Origin: Dermacentor variabilis
Lineage: Eukaryota > Arthropoda > Arachnida > Ixodida > Ixodidae
Direction of reading: 5' to 3'
Assembly: GCF_050947875.1 (NCBI RefSeq)
Contig: NC_134577.1
Location: 69,134,639-69,198,638 of the forward strand
Length of the DNA stretch: 64,000 nt
Part shown: positions 23,105-33,690 of the stretch, piece by piece
Numbering within the stretch: position 1 is the first letter of the stretch
Layout of the letters: the number at the start of each line of letters is the position of its first letter
Notes under the pieces: model-generated
Seen by the model: the letters and a program-made list of their open reading frames with translations, nothing else
Database searches by the model: none
What the model was told of the DNA's origin: nothing
Made by a program: the position numbers and the translations under genes

Positions 23105-23432
23105 GCCTAAGAGACTCGAAGGCGAAAGCCTTGTAAAGCCTACTGCAATTTACCTTGATCTACCCTAATCCTCATTAATCCACGTGAGTCCTCCTTCATA
23201 CACATTTATCAACCTTAATCCGACCTAATCGCTCTTAATCCTCTTCCATTCACCATAATCACCTTAATCCAATCACTAATCAATCAGTAATTAACTTTGC
23301 TAATCAATAATAATCTCTCATACACAGCTGCACATGTTCTGGTTAGCTTCTGGCCTCCCTTGTGTCACGTGATATTTTCTGTACCTCACAACGCGACCTT
23401 GAAACAGAGATCTAAGGCATTCGTCTCAAATA
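23105..23432 (+). repeat. repeat with taatccaccct minisatellite core
   Basis: About 130 bp of degenerate taatcc(n)cctaatcc units are followed by a conserved non-tandem segment (ttaactttgctaatcaat, ataatctct, cttctggcctcccttgtgtc, cctcacaacgcgaccttg). The same order recurs at 35890-36260. The unit array also occurs inverted at 12355-12490. The ends (aaggcgaaagcctt and taaggcattcg) are weakly inverted, so a MITE with an internal minisatellite is possible. Confidence 0.6.
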
Positions 23433-23599
23433 TTTGCCGTGTTTCAACGCGATTAAACAAAGTTTGTCGAGCGAAAGCACGGTTTTGCTTGTTTTGCGAA
23501 AGGACACAAACGCTGCTCGGCGCCGTCAGAAACAGGCATCTACAACTGCACCACAAGACAACAGACAGAGTCGGCGTGGCAGCACCAGCGAGCGAATTG

Positions 23600-23795
23600 A
23601 GCTTCGTGTTGCGTCTCGCTTCAACGCGAACTAAGCGTAGAAAGCATAGCGCATACGAAGCTACAGGCCTTCGACGCACATTGTACACATTTCACATCAC
23701 TTTGAAGATGACGCCCGCGCAACTACGCACTTTGTCCACATCGCCCATCGCTTTCAAGATATGGGCGCCCACGTGGCGTACTCAGCAGGCGCTGG
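23600..23795 (-). repeat. dispersed repeat, family D copy (inverted)
   Basis: Reverse-complement partner of 930-1100, sharing the gcttcaacgcgaa, gcatagcgcatacgaagct and ctttgaagatga blocks in inverse order. Confidence 0.55.
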
Positions 23796-24231
23796 TAGTG
23801 GCATGCTAAGTCCCGGTTTGACCTTGGCTGAGCTTGAACGTCAGATTTACGGAATCAGGCGTTTTCTGGGTTAGTAACTGTAGTAGTAGCGCTGTCGCTC
23901 TAATAACCTAGACGAACGTAGTTCATGAACCCATCGGTGCGCCCGAAGTGTGAGCGGAGCAGTGCGTAAGCAAAGCTCCGCTAGAACTGTCGCAGGCTTG
24001 GAGCGTTCTTCGATAAACCTGACATTGAAACCGTGTTTAAACATGTGGAACTATAGGCGTTCCATGTATATTGCGACTCTAGGTGGACAGTCATTCCAGA
24101 CTAAGTGGAGAATATTAGCGAAATTTTTTTCACTTGGTGCAGGAATCTAAACGGGACGAGCATAAAATACGCACGTGCGTCCGTGTTTTGCACAAGGCTG
24201 TATTTCAGCGCATTTACGTGTAGCCCTTTAC

Positions 24232-24445
24232 CTGAACCAGAGCCCACATTCCAGGAATCCCGCCGCCGCTGCCAGCCTGCAAGAGGAGGAGTCGCTGCTG
24301 GTCGTTCTTGAGGAACACCGGGACCATGGACGTCCTGGGCTGCTGGCCGCCTCGCAGCCTATTCGGCGCGTCGGCTTCCGCTGCGAAAGCGCTCATGTAG
24401 TTGTTCATGATGAGGCCTGGCACCGACGCCTTCTTGCTTCCGAAC
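24232..24445 (-). CDS. GGT-like gene, exon F (small-subunit region)
   Basis: The acceptor is ...gcgcgcag and the donor CAG|gtaaag. One base completes a Pro codon from exon E; 71 codons follow, ending in phase 0. The product begins FGSKKAS and VPGLIMNN, aligning with the YFGSKVRSPVSGILFNN region of gamma-glutamyltranspeptidases, then QPRTSMVPVF (family: QPLSSMCPTI) and a Gly-rich AGSGGGIPG (family: GAAGGTQI). The family's acidic motif after NN (NNEMDDF in the human enzyme, which holds the glutamate-binding Asp) reads NNYMSAF, and the Ser-Ser pair reads Thr-Ser. These losses argue against normal transpeptidase activity. The following exon (family: AV..PRLH region) was not found at lower coordinates. 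Confidence 0.8.
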
Positions 24446-25189
24446 CTGCGCGCGCGATAAGGCCTGCGTCTTATTGCGTCGTACACTCTACGCTTCGCTG
24501 CACTCCTTTATGTGGGAGGTTGGAAGCTCGATCGTTCTTGGCTTAAGTGACTTAAGTCGGCGCGAGAGAGGGTCCTTGAAGAGCACCACATCCCCGGTGT
24601 TATATTCCCAGTGACCCAAAAGTTCGTCCCGCGGTCGGTTCTGAAACACGTTCCTGCAGCAGAGCAGCGTGCTGCTCTATCCATTTGACCACGGACTATC
24701 CCGTGACTCAAGTTGACGGGAAAAGAACGTGGGCGTTTAGACATACCAAAATTGGGTGAAGTTTCTAAACAATGCTAATAGCAATAAACATGTATCTTTA
24801 CGTGCACAAGCATATGGCCACAACGAGTCTGAAGTATGCAGAAAAAAGAAACGATGGGGCGGGATTCTTTCGTTCCAAAGACGCGTCTCAGAATGTGTCG
24901 AGTTAAACCATAGCTGGAATTTGTTTTGTTTACAGGAAATATTTAGCGAAAGCTCTGTTACTGAATTACGATTTCACGACAAAGCGAGCAGTTTTACCTG
25001 AAAGCAAATTTCTTTGCAAGATTTCTTCCCCCCGCCCCCTCCCCCATTCGTTCCAGGATTTTCCCCAGGCCCTTATGTGCACAGGCCCAAGCATCTCGCG
25101 TTCCAAATGTTCGTCCGCGCTCTCTCGATTAGCCGGGGCCGAGATTTTTGGCGTTTTATGCGAAGCATATTACTAGAGCTCAACCCAGC

Positions 25190-25680
25190 TCCTCAGGCGC
25201 GGCGGTGTCGCCTTCAATACCACGTGACACCGTGAGGTCACGACAGAGGAGAAACGGGGCTCCAACTCGCGCCGTCGCTCGCGGCGTCGCGCCGGTATAT
25301 AAGTAGCTACGCTTGTTTCTAGGTGGTTTTGGCTCAACTCTTGCAAGATGGGATGGGTGGGAATCGAACCAAGGTCTCCGGAGTGTGAGACGGAGACGCT
25401 ACCACTGAGCCACGAGTACGATGCTTCAAAGCGGTACAAAAGCGCCTCTAGTGAATGCGGTGTTGCCTTAGAAACGAGCTGTTTCTAAGGCTCAGGCGCG
25501 CGTCGCTTGCTCAGGCGCACATTTCGTTGCCGCGCCGAACGCTGCGTTGCTCGACGCTCACCGCGTCCAATGCGGGGCGCGTAGTCGCTGCGCCGTAGCC
25601 CATTGTCTTACACCCCTTGGCGGGTCGACGGGAACGCTGTCGCGTTCCACTCCTGAAGGCGAAGCAGAGTAACGCATGAG
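25190..25680 (-). mobile_element. composite SINE-like repeat, inverted copy
   Basis: Reverse-strand counterpart of 10460-10830, sharing the gggtgggaatcgaacc, ggtctccggagtgtgaga, ctgagccacga, acaaaagcgcctctagtgaa and cgtagtcgctgcgccgtagccca blocks. The tRNA-like module is at about 25353-25420 with box B ggttcgattcc, a perfect 7 bp hairpin (gtctccg/cggagac) and a box-A-like tggctcagtgg. It sits in the intron between GGT exons E and F. Confidence 0.7.
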
Positions 25681-25689
25681 TTGTTTCTT

Positions 25690-27140
25690 CGTCTAGCCGA
25701 ACCAAATATAGCCAAGCAACAGCAGTTCGCCAGGCTAAACAGTGGTTCAACAACTAAAATAAAGGCTAGTATGCTTCGCATCCTGGGCTTAACCTTAGCT
25801 AAGCCACAGCCATTTTTTTCAATGGTCGATTCGGGGCAGGATTTCTTGCTCCGCGGCAACGAATCCGAATTTCACTGGTGGATCTGGAGCGGGTTCGCGC
25901 GTTCCACTGTTCGTTTCGGATCAACTCGCTCCGCGCCTGATCGCTCTCACTTGCTCCGCCGCCGAGGCGCGGTTTCGGGCGGAAATAGCTCGCGTCACTT
26001 CCGTCTTCAAGCGAAATTGGTAACCGGTTGGTACGCACAACATTGTGTTGCTTTGCGAAATGGCAGCGTTTGGTGCTGCTGCAGAGCTCGCGTTTAGCGA
26101 TGAGAGCTCGGAAGACAGCGATTACTAGGTGACGCAGGTGCTGTACGAAGCCTTCTGTGCACGGTGTCCACGCACAATCCTTGCGGGTGCGACATGGAAA
26201 TGACGGGCTATGCGACTGCCGCGGTCAAATTACGCACGGGACGGCGGCTTTGGTTGCCGTGGAAACGTACAGAGCAGAATTCGGGCATGGTTACCGGAAC
26301 AGGTTTGTGTCACGTGTACGCAGACTTCCTGTGTGATCCCCCGCGGAGCGTTTTTTGGCCGATTCACATTTGTGAAACCCGAGCGCTCGCTCGAGGATTT
26401 CGGCGGCCGCTCCAGATCGACCAGTGATAAACGCCATATGTCAGCTGACGTGTGTGCGGCGAGGCGGGCGCGCAATTTGAACCACCGCCTACTCAGTGAC
26501 GTAGAAGGTGAAGCGAACGCTCTAAAAGCGAGATGCGCATGCGCGAACTAACGCATCGTCTTGAGCAAACAACAAGCGCGCCATCCGTTGCTCACAGAAA
26601 ACAAACAAGCAAACATAGCTACGATTACTTACCGACGTAGAACTTGTGATCATCAGACTACAGTTCGTGCGATTCCCCACACCTTCCATGGAACCTTATG
26701 TTATTTCTAGCAATATATTTCTGCTATTGGTATTCACGATGCGTAAAACAACGAAGCTGGCATATTTCCTCTTGAACAGATTGTTGGTTTTATATATTAA
26801 TTCTGGTGAGTACGATGTACGATCGCTGATAAGTGCGCTGCGTCTGAAATTTTCGTGGTGCTTTGTTTCCTGCAGACCGTAGGGTTCTTGATGCGTGCTT
26901 ATGGGATCTTTTATGGCACCCCGCAGAGGTCATAATAATGAATATTTATATTTATAAGAAAAGGGAAGCTTTCTTTCTTTAAGCAAAAACCGTAGGCTTC
27001 CTGCTCTGCGGGCAAGGATAATATATGTGTAGGTTATTCACCACAGCACTGCCTCCTAACTAGGCATGTTTATTCACCACGTTAAGAAAGTTTTTCAGCC
27101 CATGTTTCCGTGACATTTCGGTTATTCGTTCAGAACTTAC
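25690..27140. other. intron sequence, repeats and unidentified remnant
   Basis: Positions 25690-25820 carry the agctaagcc-type tail of repeat family E. At 26060 a short plus-strand frame starts (MAAFGAAAELAFSDESSEDSDY) and ends at a TAG followed by gtgacg; it resembles the acidic N-terminal exon of some transposon proteins, but I cannot name one. No other coding signal is seen. Confidence 0.35.
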
Positions 27141-27298
27141 GGTTCGTTGATGCCGGATATGATGGTGACGGCTTTGAAACCCTCCGTTATGGACAGGTGA
27201 ACGCCGCCGTAGTCTTCGACGATCACATGATAAGATTGGTTGGCGTTGTTTCCAGCGCTAATGCTGCTCCTTATTTCCTTCACCACTTCCGGAAAGCC
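27141..27298 (-). CDS. GGT-like gene, exon E (catalytic-site region)
   Basis: The acceptor is cacttgcag and the donor cc|gtaagt. The exon runs in phase 0 at its start for 52 codons and leaves two bases. The product GFPEVVKEIRSSIS...EDYGGVHLSI...GINE aligns with the family segment around DDGGTAHLSVVAEDG and STIN. In active enzymes the Thr after GG is the nucleophile released by autoprocessing (Thr381 in human GGT1). Here the aligned residue is Gly (or missing), giving GGVHLS. The following VSATST also reads VTIIS, while the Asn of the IN pair is kept. Without the Thr, neither self-cleavage into two subunits nor gamma-glutamyl transfer would be expected. The next codon is completed by exon F as Pro. 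Confidence 0.85.
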
Positions 27299-28300
27299 CT
27301 GCAAGTGCGCGTTTGTTGAAGTTTGTTTGAGAAGAAGAAGAGACGATCCGAGGACACCTTAGCACTTACGATTTGGGAATGCGAAAGCATCAACGTGCAA
27401 TTTTCAACGCTGCTGAGCGATCCTTCGAGTTTCGCGCGGCGAGTAATATTTGCGTTAATGCTTGATCTGCCCACCGTGTATTCGGAAGAGTTGACGGCGA
27501 CGGTGGATTTCGCTGTTTGTCTCTTCGCTCGTTTCGCTGCGTTCTTGCGCGCTTCTTAACTTCGCCTGCGACTGCAATGGCGTGGACGGCCACGTTTCGC
27601 TACTGGAGAGGCCGAGGACCCCGACGGCTTAGATGCTCCAGACTCGCACAGTGGTATACGTGCTGCCCGAGCCAGCGACGAGCGCAAGCTAGCGTCACCA
27701 CCGCACGAGGCGAGCGGAGAAGAAGCAACACCCCAACACTAACCGCACGGAGACCATTCGAACCCTAGCAAACCGAATACAAGCTAACCCTGACACACGG
27801 AAAGTCATCGCGAAATACGGCAGGGAAACCTACTTGTTTCGAGCCGTGCAGGAGAGGTCAACCAGTCCGTGCGAGAAGGACGAAACTGAACATGCACCCA
27901 GAAGTGCCGACACTATACATACAACCGGAAGACCCGGGATGGAGACGAAGCTGCGCCTCAGCCGACAATCCGCGAACCGAGATTCCTTTCGCACCTGATC
28001 CCCAACAGCAGCCGAGAATCCTCCTATTTCTTGAAATAAAGCTTTTATTAATTCATTCCTTCATATGCTCCCGCAGTCGGGGCTTCTCAGCAGCATCCGT
28101 AGCACCGCAAAGCACAGGTTGGGAAGCCTATAGGGTCAGCGAGAGTTTCCTGGCCAAGCTCAGAGGGCTTTTTAGTAAAGCACCCGCCGCAGCGGTGGGA
28201 GGCAGACGAAAGGTGCCGTCGTGTACCTGCCAGTAATTTAGGTACGAGCGCGCTCCCGAGCACGTGCTCAGGCAATATGAGACACGTCAACGCTTGGGAA
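27299..28300. other. intron sequence without recognised feature
   Basis: An AATAAA-type signal with flanking T-rich DNA occurs on the plus strand at about 28035-28046. No gene or bounded repeat is recognised otherwise. Confidence 0.3.
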
Positions 28301-28612
28301 GGTCACCCGCCTGATGGAACATTGTGGGCACTTGATATAGCTTGATATAGTGGGTATAGCTTTTTCAATGTCATTTGGGCTTTTGTTTGCCTCGGTTGTT
28401 GGACAACAAGCCTAGAGGTCTGTACAGACCTCTTCCAAGCGACGCACCCGTAGAGAGCCCGAACGCCTGGCAGGGGAGCTGCGTGTAACCCTGCTTGAGA
28501 GACTTGTGTAAGTGTCCGACGGTGTGGATCGAACCACGCACCTCCTGCGGCCGAGTCGAGCATCCTACTAATTGGGGCGGCGTCCCAGTGGGCAACGTGT
28601 GTCGTAAGAATG
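28301..28612 (-). mobile_element. tRNA-related SINE, minus strand
   Basis: Reading the minus strand from 28612, a tRNA-like head contains aattagtaggatgctcgactcggccgc and box B gtggttcgatcc, followed by a body (acacttacacaagtctctcaagcagggttac, ggtctgtacagacctctaggc). The Pol III-type head followed by an unrelated body fits a SINE. A functional tRNA is unlikely, because no acceptor stem closes it. It lies in the intron between exons D and E. Confidence 0.55.
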
Positions 28613-28704
28613 GGAGGCTGAGCTACACTTTCGAAAAGTCAACGAGAAAGGACAGGCCCACGTTCTTTGCGGCAAGCGTAAAGTCGCCAACGCCAGTCTC
28701 TTAC

Positions 28705-28771
28705 TTTGTTGGCTGCTTCTCCGTCCAGCTCCGGTAACAGTGCAAGCACGCCGCTCAGCTCGTCCTGCGCA
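28705..28771 (-). CDS. GGT-like gene, exon D (short)
   Basis: The acceptor is strong (ctctgttttttttctgcag) and the donor good (AACAAA|gtaaga). The exon is 67 bp: one base completes an Asn codon from exon C, then 22 codons end in phase 0. The product AQDELSGVLALLPELDGEAANK fits loosely to the family segment just before the TEVVRNMTSE/FFAAQL region. Similarity alone is weak; the case rests on splice signals, phase fit on both sides and position. The preceding family segment (YHR..EAF.FAYA) is absent from the chain. Confidence 0.55.
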
Positions 28772-28881
28772 CTGCAGAAAAAAAACAGAGTACGATGAGC
28801 CGAACTACCAAAGGCCCCATTATTCAATCACAAGCTATCACCATTCACAGTTACATTGTCATTGTCGGCTCACTCTCTCTC

Positions 28882-28885
<4 letters not shown>

Positions 28886-28957
<72 letters not shown>
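28886..28957. repeat. (TA)n microsatellite
   Basis: Uninterrupted TA array preceded by a short (CT)n run. A SINE head of the 14594 type begins about 45 bp downstream. Confidence 0.95.
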
Positions 28958-28958
<1 letters not shown>

Positions 28959-29001
28959 GCACCCAGAGTTAACTCTAGTACAACTACCAAATACGCAACT
29001 C

Positions 29002-29050
29002 AGTGGACGGGAAAATGGCGCCGCAGTAGCTCGATTGCTAGGACCATAAC
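29002..29050 (+). mobile_element. SINE head fragment
   Basis: gtggacgggaaaatggcgcc and cgcagtagctcgattg match the 5' head of the SINE at 14594. The copy breaks off after about 50 bp. Confidence 0.6.
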
Positions 29051-30100
29051 ACTGCTGTAAAGGAGACTACACATTTTAATTTTTAGTTGTTCTCTTTTTC
29101 AATGTTACATACAGCATGAAAACATACATCGCCACGTCAGGAGGGAGGCTAAAGGCTGTATATGCCTGACGAAGCCTATCCTCCTCGTGGTGACAAACAG
29201 TGCACTTTAGACAACAAGCTTTCTTCTAAATGAATATTAAAAGTGCACAAAAAAGAACGTACACAATTATGTACAGTATATAAATGTTTCGAGATAGTAG
29301 TTTTCGAAATTACATCTGTGAAAAGAAACAGGGAAGAGAGCACACAAAAATCAATAAATATGTAAACCACCGTTATCTAGAAATGTTGTAAATAATCTGC
29401 CACGTTAAGACTACAGTAGGTATCAGTTGTGTGTTATGACGTCAGTAACAGATACATAACTTTTTTGTAAAGCATTTTACTTGGGAACTCATGTATTAGC
29501 GTTTCGATATCTCTGTTGTCATTCAAGAAAGTTATAATGGTATGTTCAAAGGTCTGAAGCCCATAGTTATTTCTAACCTCAGCAGTTTTGCGAGAGACAT
29601 ATCGGAGTTCATAAGCAGGATCAGGCCGTGGAACTGAACAAAAGCTAATGTTAGCTTTGCTGTGGATGAAGCAATGAGCCCCTATTGCCTGTCGAAGTGT
29701 TATTAACCAATATATGTTAAGAAGGCCCAGTGGTCGCCAGTATTCTCATGTACTCGAATTGTGGGCAACGTTAAGGATTGCTCTAATTGCTTTTTTGTAA
29801 GATAAATAAGGAGTTTAGGTTTGTAGACGTTGTTCTACCCCATACAAACAAGTAGTAGTGGAGAAGTGACTGGATAAGAGTAAAATATAGTTGCTTTCAT
29901 TTGCACGCGTAATCGGAAGCCGTGAATTCGTCTTCCACCTGCCGTTCAATAAAATGAGCAAGTAATTACCCAGGGCTACTTTTGTTCTCTTATCTGTTGA
30001 CTTTATGTAGTCATTACGAAAAACCAGACTTCTTGGTTCCCTTTCTTCTTGTTCACGCGTACCGCCCCCTCCCCCCCACACACACACATCTTAGCATTAC
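29051..30100. other. intron sequence, AT-rich, no recognised gene
   Basis: No domain or bounded repeat is recognised. There are short (C)n and (CA)n runs near 30063-30088. Confidence 0.35.
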
Positions 30101-30102
30101 GC

Positions 30103-30161
30103 ATGTGATGCTTTAACCAATTGAGCAACGGCGGCGCCGTTTGCCCGTCCACTTTCTGGGG
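30103..30161 (-). mobile_element. SINE head fragment, minus strand
   Basis: The reverse strand reads agtggacgggcaaacggcgc then cgccgttgctcaattggttaaagcatc, the same SINE head as at 14594 and 29002. As at 29002, a (TA)n array lies just upstream of the SINE 5' end. Confidence 0.65.
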
Positions 30162-30190
30162 TTTTTATGTCTATGTTAATCCTTTCTTCC

Positions 30191-30193
<3 letters not shown>

Positions 30194-30256
<63 letters not shown>

Positions 30257-30260
30257 ATAT
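30194..30260. repeat. (TA)n microsatellite
   Basis: TA array with one tttat interruption near its right end. Confidence 0.95.
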
Positions 30261-31527
30261 CTTGAGACACAGGCAAACAACAATAATAGCAAAGGGGAAG
30301 AGAAATGCAGTCATTATGAAACAAAGAACACAACGAGGACATAATGGGTACGAGATGCTCAGTGGTATGTGGAAAAGTTTAATGGTTCCAAGACATACAT
30401 TTGTAAGTGCACTTGTTTTCTTGAACTCACAGGTTATAATCAGCACTCGATGGCAACCAAAGGTCTATGGGATGCCTCTCATTGGGCGATCACGGGAAGA
30501 CTACAAATGATGCCGTATAGAGTGATATGGGCTGGACAAGTTTTGAAGTCAGGGAAGGGAGGAGTGAAATTGATTAAGCAGAACGGCTGAGGATAATAAA
30601 AGCAGGCAAATGTGTCGCGATAATGTTCAAATATTTGTACAGGAACAATATGGACTCGCAGTGTTGGGAAAGAACTAGGAAGCTTACCGTCAAGTATGCG
30701 ACCGATATAGTAGGCAACATGGCATGCAAAGAACTTCAAACGCAAAGTCAGAGGGTCTGAGACAGTCTCATGGGTGGCGGCAATGAAAAAGAAACTTACT
30801 ATGCGCAACTACCTCAAAGCAAAAATAAAACGAAATCATGAAAGAAATAAGTTATAACTTAAAGGGAAGCACTTGACTTTTCGAAACGAGATCGGGATGC
30901 CTTTGAAAGCGAGGTGCGCCAAGCATGTCGCCGCAGCAAGCATGTGCTTGCTGCGGTAACGCTAGGGAAACAATGGAGCGTGTTTTATTAGAATGTGAAC
31001 ATATTACCCAGCTGTCAGTTTAGGCTCGGCTGGCCTCCTTGAATGGTCTCAGGGATAACAGGGGCAAAGTAAACATGTCCGCAAGTGAGACTAGTAAAAC
31101 GCGATTGGAGGTTTGGTGGCAGAAAAGTTGGGAGACCACAAACATCGGAGGTATACGAAAAGCAAGGTTCTCAATATAACTCTTCTGAAAGTATGATGCT
31201 GGAAATGTTTGGTATGAAAAAAAAAACGATAGGTAACAGATTTGGCAAATCAGGAAAGAGAGTACCGTGGCGCAAAGCATCGCCCCGTTCATCATCGTCC
31301 CGGATAGCATCGCCCCGGATAGCACCCATCCATCCAGTTACCTCCTCATCGGCAGTTAAGTTCAGGCCTTAACAATACTTTGAGCTATGCTCTTAGTGGT
31401 TTGCTATTGCGAAGCTTACAAGCAACTGCTGTGCTAAGGTCTTGAAAGTTTTCCGGTAGAGGTGATATGAGGCGTAAACATTTGACTCCGACGATGCGAT
31501 CTTATCACAGTAAAATTATGTACACCC
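30261..31527. other. intron sequence, no firm gene
   Basis: A cttaaagggaagc word at 30858-30870 resembles the terminus of the TTAA element at 31532, possibly one end of a broken copy. A minus-strand segment at 30688-30756 is discussed among the findings as an out-of-phase exon candidate. Nothing else is recognised. Confidence 0.35.
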
Positions 31528-31812
31528 TTAAAGGGAAGCTGAAAGGTTTTCCAGAAAAAATGAGTGAACATCTGTACATAATGGTTTTCAACCCTCCGAA
31601 TTCGAATGTCGTATCGAAATTGAGCGAAAGAAAGCGCAAATATATTTTATTTCGACGAAAAGTGCAGCAGCGGACACGCCCAGCTCGCGCGTCTCGTTTC
31701 CGCCTGTGATTGGTCGGTGCGCCTCGTGACGTCAACTCTGCCGCTACCGACCGCTGCCGCTACACATGAAGCGCGGTGCCAGGTAGTTTGGTGCTGTTTT
31801 TCTGAGACGGTA

Positions 31813-31988
31813 ATGGAAAATTTAGAGAGACTGCGTTTTTCTGAGGAGTTCGGCGTTACTCCCTACATGTACGAGCCGATTGCGAAGAGCCGGCCTCTCG
31901 AAGAAGCAAACGATGCTGGTGCGAGCAGTGCTTTCGACGCGAACGAAAGCAAAGTCTTGGGATCTCCTCGTGTTGGAAATGCTCTTTG
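31813..31988 (+). CDS. P2X7-like N-terminal exon fragment carried by the TTAA element
   Basis: The ATG at 31813 opens MENLERLRFSEEFGVTPYMY, followed by EPIAKSRPLEEAN and ending RVGNALW at a consensus donor (ctttg|gtgagt), which splits the Trp codon. A 'G..PYM(F/Y)EP' start followed by 'R.GN..WC' is typical of P2X7-receptor-like cysteine-domain proteins that are multiplied in arthropod and cnidarian genomes, as I recall them. No downstream exon with the Cys cluster is found in the element, so it is probably a captured or relic first exon. Family assignment is moderate; function unknown. Confidence 0.45.
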
Positions 31989-32227
31989 GTGAGTATGTCT
32001 TTTGCAAAGCGATCTAGTGATCTCGCCGATCTTTCGCCGATCTAGTGAGCTCGTTTTCGGTCAAACAGCTGTAGTGTTGTGTTCCTGCATGCCTCCTCGT
32101 GGAACGTAAGCGGGGATGCGATCGTCGGCATTTGTGCGCTGTCCAAAGCTGTCGGCAATCTACAAAGACGGTTTAAACGCGTGAAAAGCTTCCCGGTACA
32201 TGCAGTACGTGTAGTGACCTTCATCTG

Positions 32228-32303
32228 TTGACTACCACTCACGTTCACTACCACTCACGTTAATTACCACTCACGTTGACTACCACGCACGTTGACTACC
32301 ACT
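32228..32303. repeat. 17-18 bp tandem repeat, ~5 units
   Basis: Units of the form gactaccactcacgtt are repeated about five times with single-base changes, inside the TTAA element. Confidence 0.85.
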
Positions 32304-32640
32304 CTACATACACGCAGACGCACCAACAAAGGAATGCAGGGTCGGTCGAAGCAGATTACGATGGCACGCACGCAGAAACAAGCGCGGTCAGGCACGGTCG
32401 CGGACGCTGCGAAGGAACGAAGCAGAGTTGACGTCACAACACCGCGGTTTTCGGTCTCCGCTCCGCTCGCTCACTCAAAGGGGGGCGGAGCTACAGCGCA
32501 ATTTCATCCGACGATTACGTCGCTCCTAATTGAAAAAAAACCCCAAATTTTACCTACATGGTTTATAAGGTTCCCGCATGCGTATATGAGCGTCTTATTG
32601 AATTCGACAGACTCTTCAGCTTCCCTTTAAGGGCGTTAGT

Positions 32641-33490
32641 TTGTCCCAAGGCTATCATCCTCACTCGTAAGGCCATCAAAATTTTATTGTGCACGAAAGT
32701 TCTCTCAAACTACACCTTTGACGAGAGAAACCGTAATTGAAAACGCTATAATAATTCCAGCCATAATAGGCCAGAACTTGAAGCAATAGTCTCTAAACTT
32801 TAATGTAGTCGTCGCATCGCCAGCCATAGCCATAACCACGTTTGCTTGCCCCGAATAGTCGCAAAGAAGTGTAAAGAAAACGTCATACCTTATGATCAAT
32901 TCTGTATCCTCCGAAGTCGTATCCTTTATTGGCTTAATATCTTGTGAGCGTCTGCAGTACAGAAAGGAACTTATCAGAATAAGTTCCAAAGGTGGACTAA
33001 CAGGTGGTAAGAGAAAGCCTTATTTTTTTCGGGCCAAACTCCAATTTTCTGCTCGAAAACAATAAGGTTATTATTATTATGAATATTATCATTGACTTGT
33101 GACTAAGTGAATATTATTTAGGCACTTCATTTATTTATTGATGAGTGTACAAATCGAATATTACCCCATTCAATAAGGTCTTCAGATCGAATGTTCACTG
33201 TTTCGAAACAGTAGCAGTTTTTGAATGGTTTGACATCATTTCAAATCGCCAACTGTGCATTGTCAAGCATCAAACTGAATTTAAAAAAAAAGCAGGTGCG
33301 ATAAATTTCATCCAGGCTGCCGCAGTAGACATAAAACATGAGAAGGGAAGTGGTCGAGCACACAAAGTCGACCACGGAGCCCGGCTTTCCTGGCTACACA
33401 GCCACCAATGGCAATCGCCGATGGTTCCAGAGTTTACGAATGAACCTCCAATTTGCTCCTGATACTCTATTTATGGCTTCATAAACAACG
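32641..33490. other. intron sequence, no recognised gene
   Basis: AT-rich. There are short frames on both strands without recognisable motifs. Confidence 0.35.
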
Positions 33491-33495
33491 CTTGG

Positions 33496-33690
33496 GGTGA
33501 TGGCGTGGAGCAGAGTCACAGCACCCGGGCCTCTAATCTGAAGGTCGTAGGCTCGAATCCTTGTCCAGTCCACTAAATTTTTCAGGCTTGGAGTAGAGCC
33601 TGACACCGACAAAAAGAAAGATACCGAGAACTAGCGGAGCTGTGCTAGTCCAGGTGATGCTTAATTAAGAGTGCCCGCTAAACTTAAACA
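33496..33690 (+). mobile_element. tRNA-derived SINE
   Basis: The tRNA-like head at 33496-33572 has box-A-like tgatggcgtggagcagag, an anticodon-arm-like gcctctaatctgaaggtc and box B ggctcgaatcc, followed by tccagtccac. The unrelated body continues to about 33690, where the RTE copy begins. Its sequence differs from the other SINE families in the window. Confidence 0.6.

Larger units (their letters stand above)
31532..32636 (+). mobile_element. 1.1 kb TTAA-flanked DNA transposon
   Basis: The termini are inverted: agggaagctgaaaggttttcc at the left and the inverse of agggaagctgaagag at the right (14 bp exact or nearly so). TTAA flanks both ends (31528-31531 and 32637-32640). TTAA duplications occur in piggyBac, Kolobok and Sola3-type elements; the AGGG terminus makes Kolobok my first guess. 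No transposase is encoded, so it is non-autonomous. It contains a short exon-like coding frame (31813-31988) and a tandem repeat (32228-32303). Confidence 0.7.

Noticed and set aside
24508..24744. Integrase C-terminal remnant of a BEL or gypsy element (minus strand, YNTGDVVLFKDPLSRRL in one frame)
   Set aside because: GDVVLFKD resembles an integrase tail motif, but the segment is short, needs a frame change and has no neighbouring integrase core.
30688..30756. Seventh GGT exon
   Set aside because: The motif spacing is suggestive, but splice phases match neither neighbouring exon, while the neighbours fit each other. Kept as a finding, not as a CDS.
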